64,000 bases of DNA from Trochalopteron elliotii (taxonomy: Eukaryota; Chordata; Aves; Passeriformes; Leiothrichidae): NCBI GenBank assembly GCA_024734555.1, contig JANPWX010000246.1, positions 1,762,312 through 1,826,311 of the forward strand. Direction: 5' to 3'. The position numbers and the translations under genes were made by a program. This document shows positions 1-8,961 of the stretch, one piece after another (within the stretch, counting starts at the first letter, position 1; each line of letters opens with the position of its first letter). The notes beneath the pieces were generated by a model. It was not told where the DNA came from. It saw only the letters and a program-made list of their open reading frames with translations, and did not search any database.

Positions 1-821
1 CATGCAGCTTTGGCCCTTTTGTTTGATATATAGCCAAATCAGTATATTTAGACAAGTAGGAGTATTCTAGCACAGTGGAGCAGAAACAAAGAGAGATTGT
101 AATTAAGTAAAACTATGGGGGGGTTGCCAAATTTTATGGAGAAAAATATGTCTTTTTTCAATTTGAAATTTTTCAAGTTTCTTCAACTTAAAGTTCTTAA
201 AATATAAGAAAGAATCACAATTAAATCACACTGGAATACAACTAAGAATTTAACTAAAAGACCCACACAAGTCCTGTAACTCTTACTGGAGGAACTCCTG
301 ATCACTAACAACTACTGCAAATGCCACTATTCCATTAGAACACACTTTTGGTAAACGGATCAATAGCAAATTCTTCTTGCAGTTATAACAGGTGGGACGA
401 GAAAAACTCCGAAAGAAAACTTACATAATTGATTAGAAATTGGTATTTTTTTCAAAATTTACTTACACTATAGTCACAGAAAGTTCTGATATCTTTCCAC
501 CATAATGTAAGACAAATGCACGTAAAAGTAATGGAAATGCTTTTGGATAAAAATTTAGTGTCAATCCCAGTCCTATGGGTAAGAAAATGGTTTTAATTGT
601 GCTGCACTATTTATTACGTATCTTCCTTCATGGAGAGAATGATTTATGAAATAAAAAGGACACGGGATGGACTGCAGCTGGAGCTAGACTGGAAAGAGCA
701 TTCTTACTAACCACTGGTTTTAACGTCATCATTCAGAACAGTTACCATGGGATATGGGGTTGTGTTTCTTAAAGGTGTTATGTTGATGTTTGTTTATATG
801 GTTATGTTTATCAGAAAGCCC
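1..821. other. Non-coding stretch, no gene seen
   Basis: AT-rich sequence without a convincing exon, repeat or RNA gene. The right end runs into the LTR-like element that starts near 822. If the host gene continues past the window, this is intron or 3' flank. Confidence 0.5.
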
Positions 822-1272
822 TGTGGCAGGGCAGGGCATGACAGCAGGCTGGGCAGTTGGGGGATGAGAGGTAGTTGTGAGGAGAGATGCATGGACAGCA
901 CGTGAGCGGGAAGCTGATTGGGTGGTGAGAAGTGTGGACAGCACGTGAGTGAGAAGCTGATTGGGTGGTGAGAAGTGTGGACAGTATGTGAGCAGGAAGA
1001 TGATTGGGTGGTGAGAAGTGTGGACAGCATGTGAGCGGGAAGATGATTGGGTGGTGAGAAGTGTGGAGAGCACGTGAGTAAGAAGCTGATTGGGTGGTGA
1101 GGCAGGTGGACAACAGCACTACAGCTGAGCAGCCAACGGGTGCTCTTCTTCTGTTAAATTTTGGTTATGTCCGGTGGAAGCTGAAGGTATGTAAGGGAGG
1201 TGTTTTCTACAATAAAGCAATTTTCTTCCCATGCACAAGGGGGTCCCTGTGTCTTTGTTCCCCACTGCTACA
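822..1272 (+). mobile_element. Putative solo LTR containing a minisatellite
   Basis: The right end has the layout of a retroviral LTR: AATAAA near 1211, then a T-rich R/U5-like part ending in CCCACTGCTACA at 1272. The proposed left end, TGTGGCAGGG at 822, is an imperfect inverted match to that end (TGTAGCAGTG on the other strand). No clean target duplication fits this left border. A competing left border at 878 is preceded by AGTTG (873-877), which does recur at 1273-1277, but it would cut into the repeat array. The element type is inferred from termini and polyadenylation signal only; no internal viral sequence is present. Confidence 0.5.
893..1107 (+). repeat. 43-bp minisatellite, five tandem units
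   Basis: Five consecutive 43-bp units start at 893, 936, 979, 1022 and 1065, each beginning GGACAGCA or a close variant (the unit at 1065 begins GGAGAGCA) and holding the core GATTGGGTGGTGAG. A partial sixth unit begins at 1108, and a degenerate half unit precedes 893. Units differ by a few substitutions (for example CACGTGAGCGGG against TATGTGAGCAGG). Because 43 is not a multiple of three and the minus strand lacks stops here, all three minus-strand frames stay open, giving three overlapping spurious repeat peptides. Confidence 0.92.
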
Positions 1273-4200
1273 AGTTGCAAGTACATACAATGATACACTG
1301 TATTACAGAATAAATACACCCTGCTCTCGAGCCACAAAATATGAAATGGTCTTTTTGAAGACTTTCTGTTTTCTGATAACAATAAAGCAGCCGGGTATGA
1401 AAATATTCTTTCATATGGGTTCTTCCAAAACTGAGGTATTTTAATGCACAGCAGGAAAAAAAAAGGAAAAGACTAATTTGATATCCTGTTGCAGTAGCAA
1501 ATTATTCTATTATTAGATACGATTAAATATATGCTGCATCTATATGTTTGTGGATTGGCAATAGAAAACCTTTCCCTATTTTGATATATAGTCAAATCCT
1601 ACATCTCTTGCACACTCCAAGTTTTCTTTTGAGGTAGTATGAAAAGAAAATGGTATAAAAAGACCAAAAATCAAATCTCTGTAAAGTAAGTGAAGAAAAC
1701 TTTTTGGCAGCAAACTACATGTTGCCATCAGGACTAGCAGATGAGATAGGGAGACAAAAGCAGAGAAAATTGAAGTAAATTAGTGTTTTTTATTTAGCTT
1801 CAAATAGAACAGGAGGATGTTTTTTTAATGCAACATTGATTACCTTCACTTCACCAGGAAACGATGTTTTTCTATTTTTTAATCATTTATTACACTGAAG
1901 AAAGCAAATAAATCTGTTCATTATGTACAAAATTGGTTTATTTTAGAAATTGCTTAATATTTTCACAAATATTTTGACTTTAACAAAATTTAACAAGCTA
2001 TGCCAAAAATTCTGCTTTCTAAATTTACCAAAGTTAATAGAGAAGTTTATTAAAAATGCATAAAACATATAATTCTCATTAAAAAGAGTTCCCAGTGGAA
2101 CACAAAACATATTTAAAGCATTAAATACAATCTCTTCATTCTTTTCAGAAAACTACAACGTTTAAGTTGTGCTTTACTGGAAAAGTAAAGACAGTAGAAA
2201 TAGGAGTATTTTTCTTTTTATAATAAAATCTAGTATTTCAGATCTGAGTCAAGTCAATGCTGAAATAAAATTATTAGCATGGCTATTCAGTTGATTGTAT
2301 GATATAAGCTAAAATTATATTCCAATTTTGACACAGTTGCTCTCCTAAAGACTGCCATTAAGAAGAACCAGAAAAACTTTTTTAGTTTGTTTGGTGGTGA
2401 GTAGAGGGAAGAGTTACTGCATGGGATGTCTGGCATGGAGCTGGGATGCACACAGGATGTACCCAGCATTGAAAAGAATTCTCATGTTCTGTGATACAGA
2501 TATATAGTCACTCCAATTATAATCTGATACTTAGGGTTCTCAACTTGATCTTCCACATCCCCGATACGAGACATAGAAATACAAGGGATTGCCAGTCATT
2601 AAATCTAATAGCTAAATCAAAAGTAATCACATAACAAAAACTGTGCTACACATCTACTACCCATCTACAGCAAGTCACAAACCATTCCCTTATAAACTGT
2701 GTTAAACTTGCAACCTTTAATACAAAAATATCAAAAAAGCTGGAAAAAACTACACAAGAAGCAGGAGATATCAGGAACATTGGTAATGCTGAGAATGTCT
2801 AGAGTACCCTAAGATATGTATATTGCAGTGTCTATCAATTAAACATTCAGAGCTGAGCAGCTTTATCATCTGAAATTGACAGACCAAACAGTGGAGAAAT
2901 TAATCTTCCACAAAAGACAGAGAGTTCTTTGTGTGGTTCAACACATATCTATATTGCATTTCCAGTGTTTCTGAAAACCATTTTAGCTTTTTCTACAGTA
3001 CTTGAACTCCATTGCATTATAGACATAACTCAAGTGAAGCAGTAGCTGTTGAACACTGGATCTCAAACTATAGGACTCAATTTTATCTTCATGCGAAATA
3101 GCACAATATGCAATCTTGAATATAACAGGATAAAAAGTATGAGCTCAAGAGAACTGGTTTTTTTCACAGCTTCTAAAATGGAGTAAGATTCAAATTGAAA
3201 AATCTTTGTAGAAAATTCAGCATAAGGTTTGCAGAAAATTCACAGGTGCATCAGGAGATATTAACTAAACATTATAACACAATATTAACTAAATGCCTAT
3301 TAAGATCTCTGTGTAGTGCTATACCGATTTCAAGCTTAAATTCCTCTAGAATGTACCAGATGCATGTAAACTGTAAACTGTAAACAAATTAATAGTCAGA
3401 TGTAGTTTTACTACTACTTCTAGTATTAGCAATCCGGTGAGTTTTACAGAAGTATTATTTCCCATTTATCTGTTAAGTTACTGCCACTTATTTAAGGCAC
3501 TATCATTTACATCTGCTCAATTATCAAACAATCCCATCAGCACTCTGAGGTGTAGTATTACTAGAATAGAATATATTCTATGTGGTCTATATATACTCTA
3601 GCCCTAACTCAAAAGTACGACAAAGGATGTTGCAACTAACAGTCATTTAACAAAGTAAAACTCAAATCCTACTAAATAATATTTTCATGTGGGCTTTAAA
3701 ATGCAAAACAGCCAAAAATAATTATGGTCCTTTGGATTATTGTTTTGATTTGAAAAAGAGTTTTTGTCTGACAGCATGCAGTCAAGTGTATAATGAGATC
3801 ATTCTAGACGATAATCACACCAGGATGGATGAAACTGAGTGTTGGTCAGAATGCACACACTTTGATGAGCACTCATTTGCAAAAAATTTCCAAAAACTCC
3901 TATGAGGGCTGATTTTTTTCAAATGCATGTTAATGAATAATAATAAACCCCAACAAAATATCGGAAAATTTTTATTATATGTTGAGTAGAAGCCTTTTTC
4001 TCTCAGTTTGTCTTTCGGAAAATGAAACTACTTTAACGTAAACATATTTACTGAAACATAGTGGATGGGAGGGAAAGTGCACGTATTTTGCTAATGAACT
4101 GATCCCATGGTATCAGCCTTCCCTATGTGTTTTAACTTCAAATGTGACAGAGTGTTTTTGAGAATAACATTTCATTCTTCAGGATATTATCAGAGATGCT

Positions 4201-6004
4201 ATCCAGGGGAGCATATGATGGGAAGCAATTATCTTAATTATATACTAAAAACCTTTTAGAGGGATGATAATGTTTTAAAGGAAAGAACATTTGAGCTGCA
4301 TGTAAGAATTGACACAACTTGTGCAACCTTAAATCAGTCTCCTGTGCACATGCATTCTGAAGAAGCCTTTATGATTATGCTGTTTCTCCACATGACCTCT
4401 GCTGCATCAAGGTCGTAAAAATGTGGGGGAAATGGACAATGGAACAAACAAATTTTTGGCACGTTACACTAGAAATGTGGCAGAAGCAGTGTTATTATAA
4501 ACCGAGAGATGCAAAATATTTTCCTTAAATATCAAACAGAAACTCACACAAAAATATTTAAAAGGAATGTTAAATGAGAGTTCCTAAAGCTTGAAATTTT
4601 TAATCAACATATCTAATTTTTATCCAAGAATTCGAATTGATCTGGCAAGAATTCATCACAACAAATGGTGCTGTTTCTTAATAGCACCTGGCATATTGAT
4701 AAGATTTAAGACTAAAAGGAAGCTAATGGAGTAACCTTGGTCATTATGGGCTTTCAGCCTGACATCAGAAATAATGGAATAGCTGATATGGATCGCCATT
4801 AATAATAAATGGAAGGGACATAGGTCATGCAAATTAGCATTGCTTCAGAAAAACTGGATCTTATTGTTTAACCTGTTTCTTTAAAATAAAATGCTAAGTT
4901 TGTTGAATAGAGGTAAACACTATAAGTACATTTGGATTACTAAACTTTATTCAAATGGTCTATGTTTTCAGTGTAGGTAATTAAAATTTTTTTATACTGA
5001 ACTGTTTCAGATACACGTGCATGTGGAGAGTACACTACCCAAATGGAAAAAAGGCAACAGTTTTATCATCTTTATCCTGCAAATCTATTATGGGTAAAAG
5101 GAGTGTCAAAAAGTCTACATAAACCTCATTCCCTTAATGCTCTTTGTTCAGGATTCTGAAAGCTGTCAGTTAAATGGGCAAGAGTCAGCCAAGAAAGCAC
5201 TCTAGAAACAGCGATCACTGAATACTTCTATCTGTGCCCCTCTCTACTTCTCAGTTTGTGACAGTGAAGTTTTATTTTAGCCCTGCAGGAAAAATTCTAA
5301 TTTTGTCAAAAGTCAAGAAGTTAAGTGAAAGGGAAAAAAAAAAACACCAAAACCAGACCTTTTTTTATTCCCAACACAGCAAAGAATTAATCTTTAACAT
5401 AGTGATTTGGAGTTAAAAAGTCTGCCACTCATATGATGACAAAAGTGGAGGGTTTCAATTTTCTAGTTATTAATTTGAGAATTTTATGATAACAGAAGTT
5501 TGTCCAAATACAAAATTTCCCTGTTTAAAACAGAATAATTAAGGGAACAGCTGTGTTAGAGGAACCTATGGCTTCATCATACTCTGCCCAGGACTGCTTG
5601 GAAGGAAAGACAGTGGATGAACTCCTACTGAAACTTTTTATCATTTATTTTCTCTCATCTCTTAATTTGTTCTGTTAATACATTCATAATTAGAATCAAA
5701 TCCTAATGAAAATGGTGGGTTTTTTGCACAACAAAAGTTTTTTTTTTTCCCTCTCTCTTTGTAACTTCTAACAAAAAAACCCTGATTCCCACACTGTACA
5801 GGAAATTGAAACAATAAAGCATGGATATGTTTTCTTCTTTAAACATTAGGGAGGGGATATGTTCACTGTGGGTATTATCTACTGGCAGCAGGTTACAGAC
5901 ATGTCAAGAAGGAATATGGGACAGTATTTGTCTATATAAAGTGAATACCATTGATTGATTTCAGCTGCAAAATTTCCTGTGGCACCCAGATAGTTCTTTT
6001 AGCA
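1273..6004. other. Non-coding stretch, no gene seen
   Basis: About 4.7 kb of AT-rich sequence. It holds short chance frames of 60-72 codons with no splice signals or family resemblance, and short homopolymer runs (for example A-rich at 5332-5344, T-rich near 5740). I recognise no transposable element. Confidence 0.5.
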
Positions 6005-6330
6005 GCATGACTCTGGTGGCCACGCTATGGGGGGCTGCGTGGGAACCCAGCAGCAGCAGGAGATGGCCAGGCAGACTCTCAGCAGCCTGTGCCATGGCTC
6101 ATCCTAGCTCGGGGCTGCTCCCAGGGCTGCTCCTGGGGCCTGGCAGACTCTGACTCAGCCCTGGCTGGTGGTGGGGCAGGGCTGAGTGTAGGCAAGCTGT
6201 TGCCAGCCATGGCCCAGCCCAGCCTGGCCAGGGCCCCATGGCCCCTCCTCCCCGCCTGGACACCCGGCCGGGAGGGGCAGAGAACTTCTCTCTTCAAAAG
6301 CTGGAAAGCAAGAGAGTTTTTCCCGGGCTT
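6005..6330. other. GC-rich block of unknown origin
   Basis: A sharp local change from AT-rich flanks to G+C-rich sequence, with repeated CAGCAGCAG, GGGGCTGCTCC, CCCAGCCCAGCC and CCATGGCCC-like words. Both strands stay open for 80-160 codons (plus 6089-6574, minus 6079-6336), as expected of GC-rich sequence with few stops; neither translation shows a known domain. It could be an eroded LTR fragment, a processed sequence remnant or a small CpG-containing regulatory island. CpG is present (for example CCCGGCCGGG near 6266) but sparse. Confidence 0.45.
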
Positions 6331-6674
6331 GCTCATTTTAAAACGTGAATCTCACAGAGGCAGACCTAGCTTTCTTAGTGGTTTAACAATGTGTCAGTTC
6401 TCAGAACCAGCCAGCGATTGGTTTTGCCCAGCACAGAGGAAGTTGCTAGCAGCTTCTGTTAGGAAATCACTTCTGTGGCTAGCTTCTTCCTTCTTCACCA
6501 AATGCCAATTAATGCAAAATCAGCACACTAGCACAGAAATCAGTGATTCTAATACAGGCTTCTCTGAAGAGTAATAGACATAAAACCCAGATATTTTGAA
6601 GATCTATGTTGAAAGGAACTACACAAAGCCTAGAACTTAACTTTTCTCCCCTTATGGGAAGTATTGTCATCATG
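6331..6674. other. Short non-coding spacer
   Basis: Ordinary sequence between the GC-rich block and the solo LTR; no feature seen. The plus-strand frame entering from the GC-rich block ends at 6574. Confidence 0.4.
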
Positions 6675-6679
6675 TCAGG
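6675..6679 (+). repeat. Left target-site duplication TCAGG
   Basis: TCAGG directly before the TG start of the solo LTR; the identical copy is at 7278-7282, directly after its CA end. Confidence 0.75.
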
Positions 6680-7277
6680 TGTTATAAATACATATCATAA
6701 TATTGGTTTTTGCAAATATTAAAATGGATGCTATATGTATAATACTAAAGTAACTTTGCTATAAAGAGACAGTTTTTATTTCTGCTATTAACTAAACTTA
6801 GACATAGTAGTGGAATAGCTGATATAGGTATGCTTGTAATTAAACTGCCTGTTTGGCTGGGATAACACCCAATGAACATATAATGAAAACCCCTGCTGCT
6901 GATATGTCAGCTATCAGCACCTGCCATCTGAAGAAAATAGGGACCAAAACCCAAGCTGGAAGTGATAATAAGAATGGACTTAAACCATGGCCAAGAAATG
7001 TGCATGCTCTAAAAAGGCGGACCCAAGGAGGACCCATGCTAAACAGTTCTTTGAACATGCAAACTAGTTTGGGGAAAAGTTTAAATATGCATATTTGTTT
7101 ATGAATATGCAATAGGCGGATGAGATAGAAAAGGTATATAAAAGGTGTCTTCAAAATAGCAGGTGTGGTCTTGGCTGAATGCCAAGCACCCGGCCATTAA
7201 AAACTTTGCTCTATTGTCTCCTACTGTCCTTTATTAAACTTTTAAATTTTACCAGGAGAGTGAACCTTGTTTTTACA
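6680..7277 (+). mobile_element. Solo ERV LTR with 5-bp target duplication
   Basis: A 598-bp element beginning TGTTATAA and ending TTTTTACA. It is flanked by direct repeats TCAGG at 6675-6679 and 7278-7282. Inside, near the 3' end, are a TATA box (GGTATATAAAAGG, about 7131-7143) and two ATTAAA polyadenylation signals (near 7197 and 7231), followed by a short U5-like T-rich end. This order (U3, TATA, polyA signal, U5) on the plus strand marks an LTR whose internal region was lost by LTR-LTR recombination. A 5-bp duplication is typical of ERVL-like and some other retroviral integrases; family assignment is inference. The 83-codon frame at 6853-7104 lies in U3 and is not a gene. Confidence 0.82.
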
Positions 7278-7282
7278 TCAGG
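7278..7282 (+). repeat. Right target-site duplication TCAGG
   Basis: Matches 6675-6679 and closes the solo LTR. Confidence 0.75.
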
Positions 7283-7696
7283 GCACTGTGAGACTCTCTT
7301 GCTCATTCTTTCCATGGCCTATAATACTCTTTCTGTGTTAAATGCGAAGGGGGATTATATTGTGCAAAATAACCTGAGAACTGGTGAACTTCAGTTAACC
7401 ATGGGAACATTTCTCTAAAGCAAAAAATTACTTAGAAAAGAAAATGCTTGCTGCCTAAGAATTGTTCAGCTATTAGGTTGCTATGGAAACACAACCCTCT
7501 TTTGTCAGTGAACCAACTCCACCAAATGGATGCAGGGCTCACGTTACGATACCTATACCCTGTGTTCTGTAATGACAAGCTCTGAATGGCTCTTCACTTC
7601 TCACTCAATATACAGGCCAATTATACTCTTTGGAGATAATGTCCCCTGAAGTAATAGACAGAACAATAAGGGACATTTGATTAGCACTCATACATC
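7283..7696. other. Short non-coding spacer
   Basis: No feature recognised between the solo LTR and the CR1 tail. The frame at 7179-7418 starts inside the LTR U5 and has no family resemblance. Confidence 0.4.
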
Positions 7697-7885
7697 ATCA
7701 CAGAATCACAGAATATTCTGATAATTAATCCTTGGAAGAGATCCACAAGATCATCAAAGTCCAACTCCTGGCCCTGCACAGGACACCCCCAAGAATCACA
7801 TCACATGCCTGAGTGTTGTCCAAACACTTCTCAAACTCTGGCAGGCCTGGTGCTGTCATGTCAGGTCCTGAAGCACTAGTAAGAT
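7697..7885 (-). mobile_element. CR1 LINE 3' fragment
   Basis: Read on the minus strand this ends in the CR1 3' signature: a stretch like 'gttggactttgatgatc' followed by repeated ATTCTGTG units (complement at 7697-7714). Towards 7885 it keeps the CR1 3' segment about isolated chances of 'gcctgccagagtttgagaag'. It is 5'-truncated to under 200 bp, the usual fate of CR1 copies in birds. It lies in the same orientation as the host gene. The minus-strand frame at 7725-8009 is read through this fragment and is not a gene. Confidence 0.85.
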
Positions 7886-8168
7886 TTAATGGCCCTGACA
7901 AGCATTCTGAGGTTCTCCATTCACAGCCCTGCTGCTCAGAAAATTCAGAACTGATGGCCGGTAGATGGTAATAATTTTGAACATGCACCACAATATCAAA
8001 AGCCTTCATGGACAGTCAGTTGTTTCAGAAACATTGGTGTTAAATTAGGCTAAATTTCATAGAGTATTTTCAGCTGGTTCTAGACCAACTGTTACACTGC
8101 CTCCTTTATTATGTTCCCTCTACACAACTAAGACGATTTTTCTTGATAATTAAACACCTTTTCTTGAA
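7886..8168. other. Short non-coding spacer
   Basis: No recognisable feature between the CR1 fragment and the provirus target duplication. Confidence 0.4.
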
Positions 8169-8169
8169 A

Positions 8170-8174
8170 GTAAT
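8170..8174 (+). repeat. Left target-site duplication GTAAT of the provirus
   Basis: GTAAT lies directly before the TGTAGCGG LTR start and recurs at 8957-8961. The match extends one base (AGTAAT at 8169 and 8956) if the LTR end is placed one base earlier. Confidence 0.75.
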
Positions 8175-8231
8175 TGTAGCGGCGCGAATTTTAGGTTTTG
8201 AATTTGTATTGTAATTTGTTATTTGTCTGTA
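8175..8231 (+). repeat. 5' LTR stub of the provirus
   Basis: Starts TGTAGCGGCGCG and runs unbroken into the N gap. Two CpG sites here (positions 6 and 10 of the LTR) are decayed in the 3' LTR, so the copies are nearly identical apart from methylation-type changes. This suggests a fairly recent insertion. Confidence 0.85.
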
Positions 8232-8241
8232 NNNNNNNNNN
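8232..8241. other. Assembly gap (10 N)
   Basis: Ten consecutive N. The sequence jumps from inside the 5' LTR to what should be the 3' end of the internal region, so the missing piece is the rest of the 5' LTR plus most of the coding region, if the insertion is a full provirus. Confidence 0.98.
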
Positions 8242-8511
8242 GACTCCTGGCAGTCTGAGTTTCTTATCAAGGATGAACTGTCAATTTGTTTATTGTTGTT
8301 TTTGTTTTAATAGTCTTTTGTCTTATCAGATGTGTAGTTTATATCTCCGATAACACCACAACCCCTGCAACTGGCATGTTTGCAGATTCTGAAGATAAAG
8401 AAGATCCAAAAAATTATCCTGATAGAAAAATAGTCTACTGACCAAATGCGAAACACCATTTCGTTTTTTAAGTCTAAAAGCTTGTTTTTAAAGAAAAAAA
8501 AAAGAGGGAAA
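8242..8511 (+). other. Provirus 3' internal remnant with polypurine tract
   Basis: About 270 bp between the gap and the 3' LTR. It ends in a purine run (AAGAAAAAAAAAAGAGGGAAA, about 8490-8511) immediately before the LTR, which is where plus-strand DNA synthesis starts in retroviruses. The rest has no long frame; one short plus frame ends in TGA near 8440. I cannot assign it to env with confidence. The 71-codon minus-strand frame here is not supported. Confidence 0.65.
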
Positions 8512-8956
8512 TGTAGTGGCACGAATTTTAGGTTTTGAATTTGTATTGTAATTTGTTATTTGTCTGTACTTGGTATGTCCCTTTCACCCCCCTATCCCTG
8601 ATGACCCGTGTGGTTTCCCCCTGATGTAACCCCACCCCTTTCCCTTCCCCACTGGGTCAGAGTGTTTCCCCGCCCAGGCCCAGACCTGGAAAAAGAGACA
8701 CATGAAGCCCACTCTCTCTCTCTCTCCATGCTCTCTCCATGATGAGTCAGGGGCTCTGGCACAGCCCCTTCCACATGGACTGCACTGAATAAACATCTTC
8801 CTAACCCAAAGAGAGAGCACGCTTCCTTCTTCCAAGCCTGAATCCATGCTTCAGCCAGCTGTTTGGAGGACGCACAAACTTCTATAAATTGGCCTGGGGA
8901 ACTGCTAACTGCGAGGAGAGCACCCCCCCCCCCCCCCCCAAGAATGAGCCGCTTTA
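8512..8956 (+). repeat. 3' LTR of the provirus
   Basis: 445 bp from TGTAGTGGC to GCCGCTTTA. The end is an imperfect inverted match to the start (TAAAGCGGC against TGTAGCGGC), so the usual terminal ACA seems mutated to TTA. It contains a CT-rich run (about 8710-8728), AATAAA at 8788-8793, and a 17-C run at 8923-8939 in U5. Long minus-strand frames across 8584-8999 are antisense shadows; the glycine run in one of them is this poly-C tract. Confidence 0.82.
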
Positions 8957-8961
8957 GTAAT
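8957..8961 (+). repeat. Right target-site duplication GTAAT of the provirus
   Basis: Matches 8170-8174 and closes the insertion. Confidence 0.75.

Larger units (their letters stand above)
8175..8956 (+). mobile_element. Endogenous retrovirus, internally collapsed at an assembly gap
   Basis: A plus-strand provirus. The first 57 bp of the 5' LTR are at 8175-8231, then ten Ns (8232-8241), then about 250 bp that look like the 3' end of the internal region, a polypurine tract at about 8490-8511, and a complete 3' LTR at 8512-8956. GTAAT lies at both ends (8170-8174 and 8957-8961), so the two LTRs belong to one insertion. The visible 5' LTR piece matches the 3' LTR at 55 of 57 positions; both differences are CpG in the 5' copy and TpG or CpA in the 3' copy. 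gag, pol and most of env are not in the assembled sequence. The 10-N gap may stand for several kb or mark a misjoin. Confidence 0.82.

Noticed and set aside
893..1107. Regular repeat array as a possible CRISPR array
   Set aside because: Units are contiguous 43-mers with no unique spacers, and the genome is a vertebrate one.
729..1119. Three overlapping minus-strand frames of 78-114 codons with repeated histidine/serine/threonine peptides
   Set aside because: They are translations of the 43-bp minisatellite in three frames, with no splice or start context.
6079..6574. 161-codon plus and 85-codon minus frames as a gene
   Set aside because: Both come from a GC-rich, stop-poor block; no domain, and no splice signals consistent with coding use.
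6840..7154. Minus-strand 104-codon frame with hydrophobic stretches
   Set aside because: It lies entirely within the U3 and R regions of the solo LTR, antisense to it.
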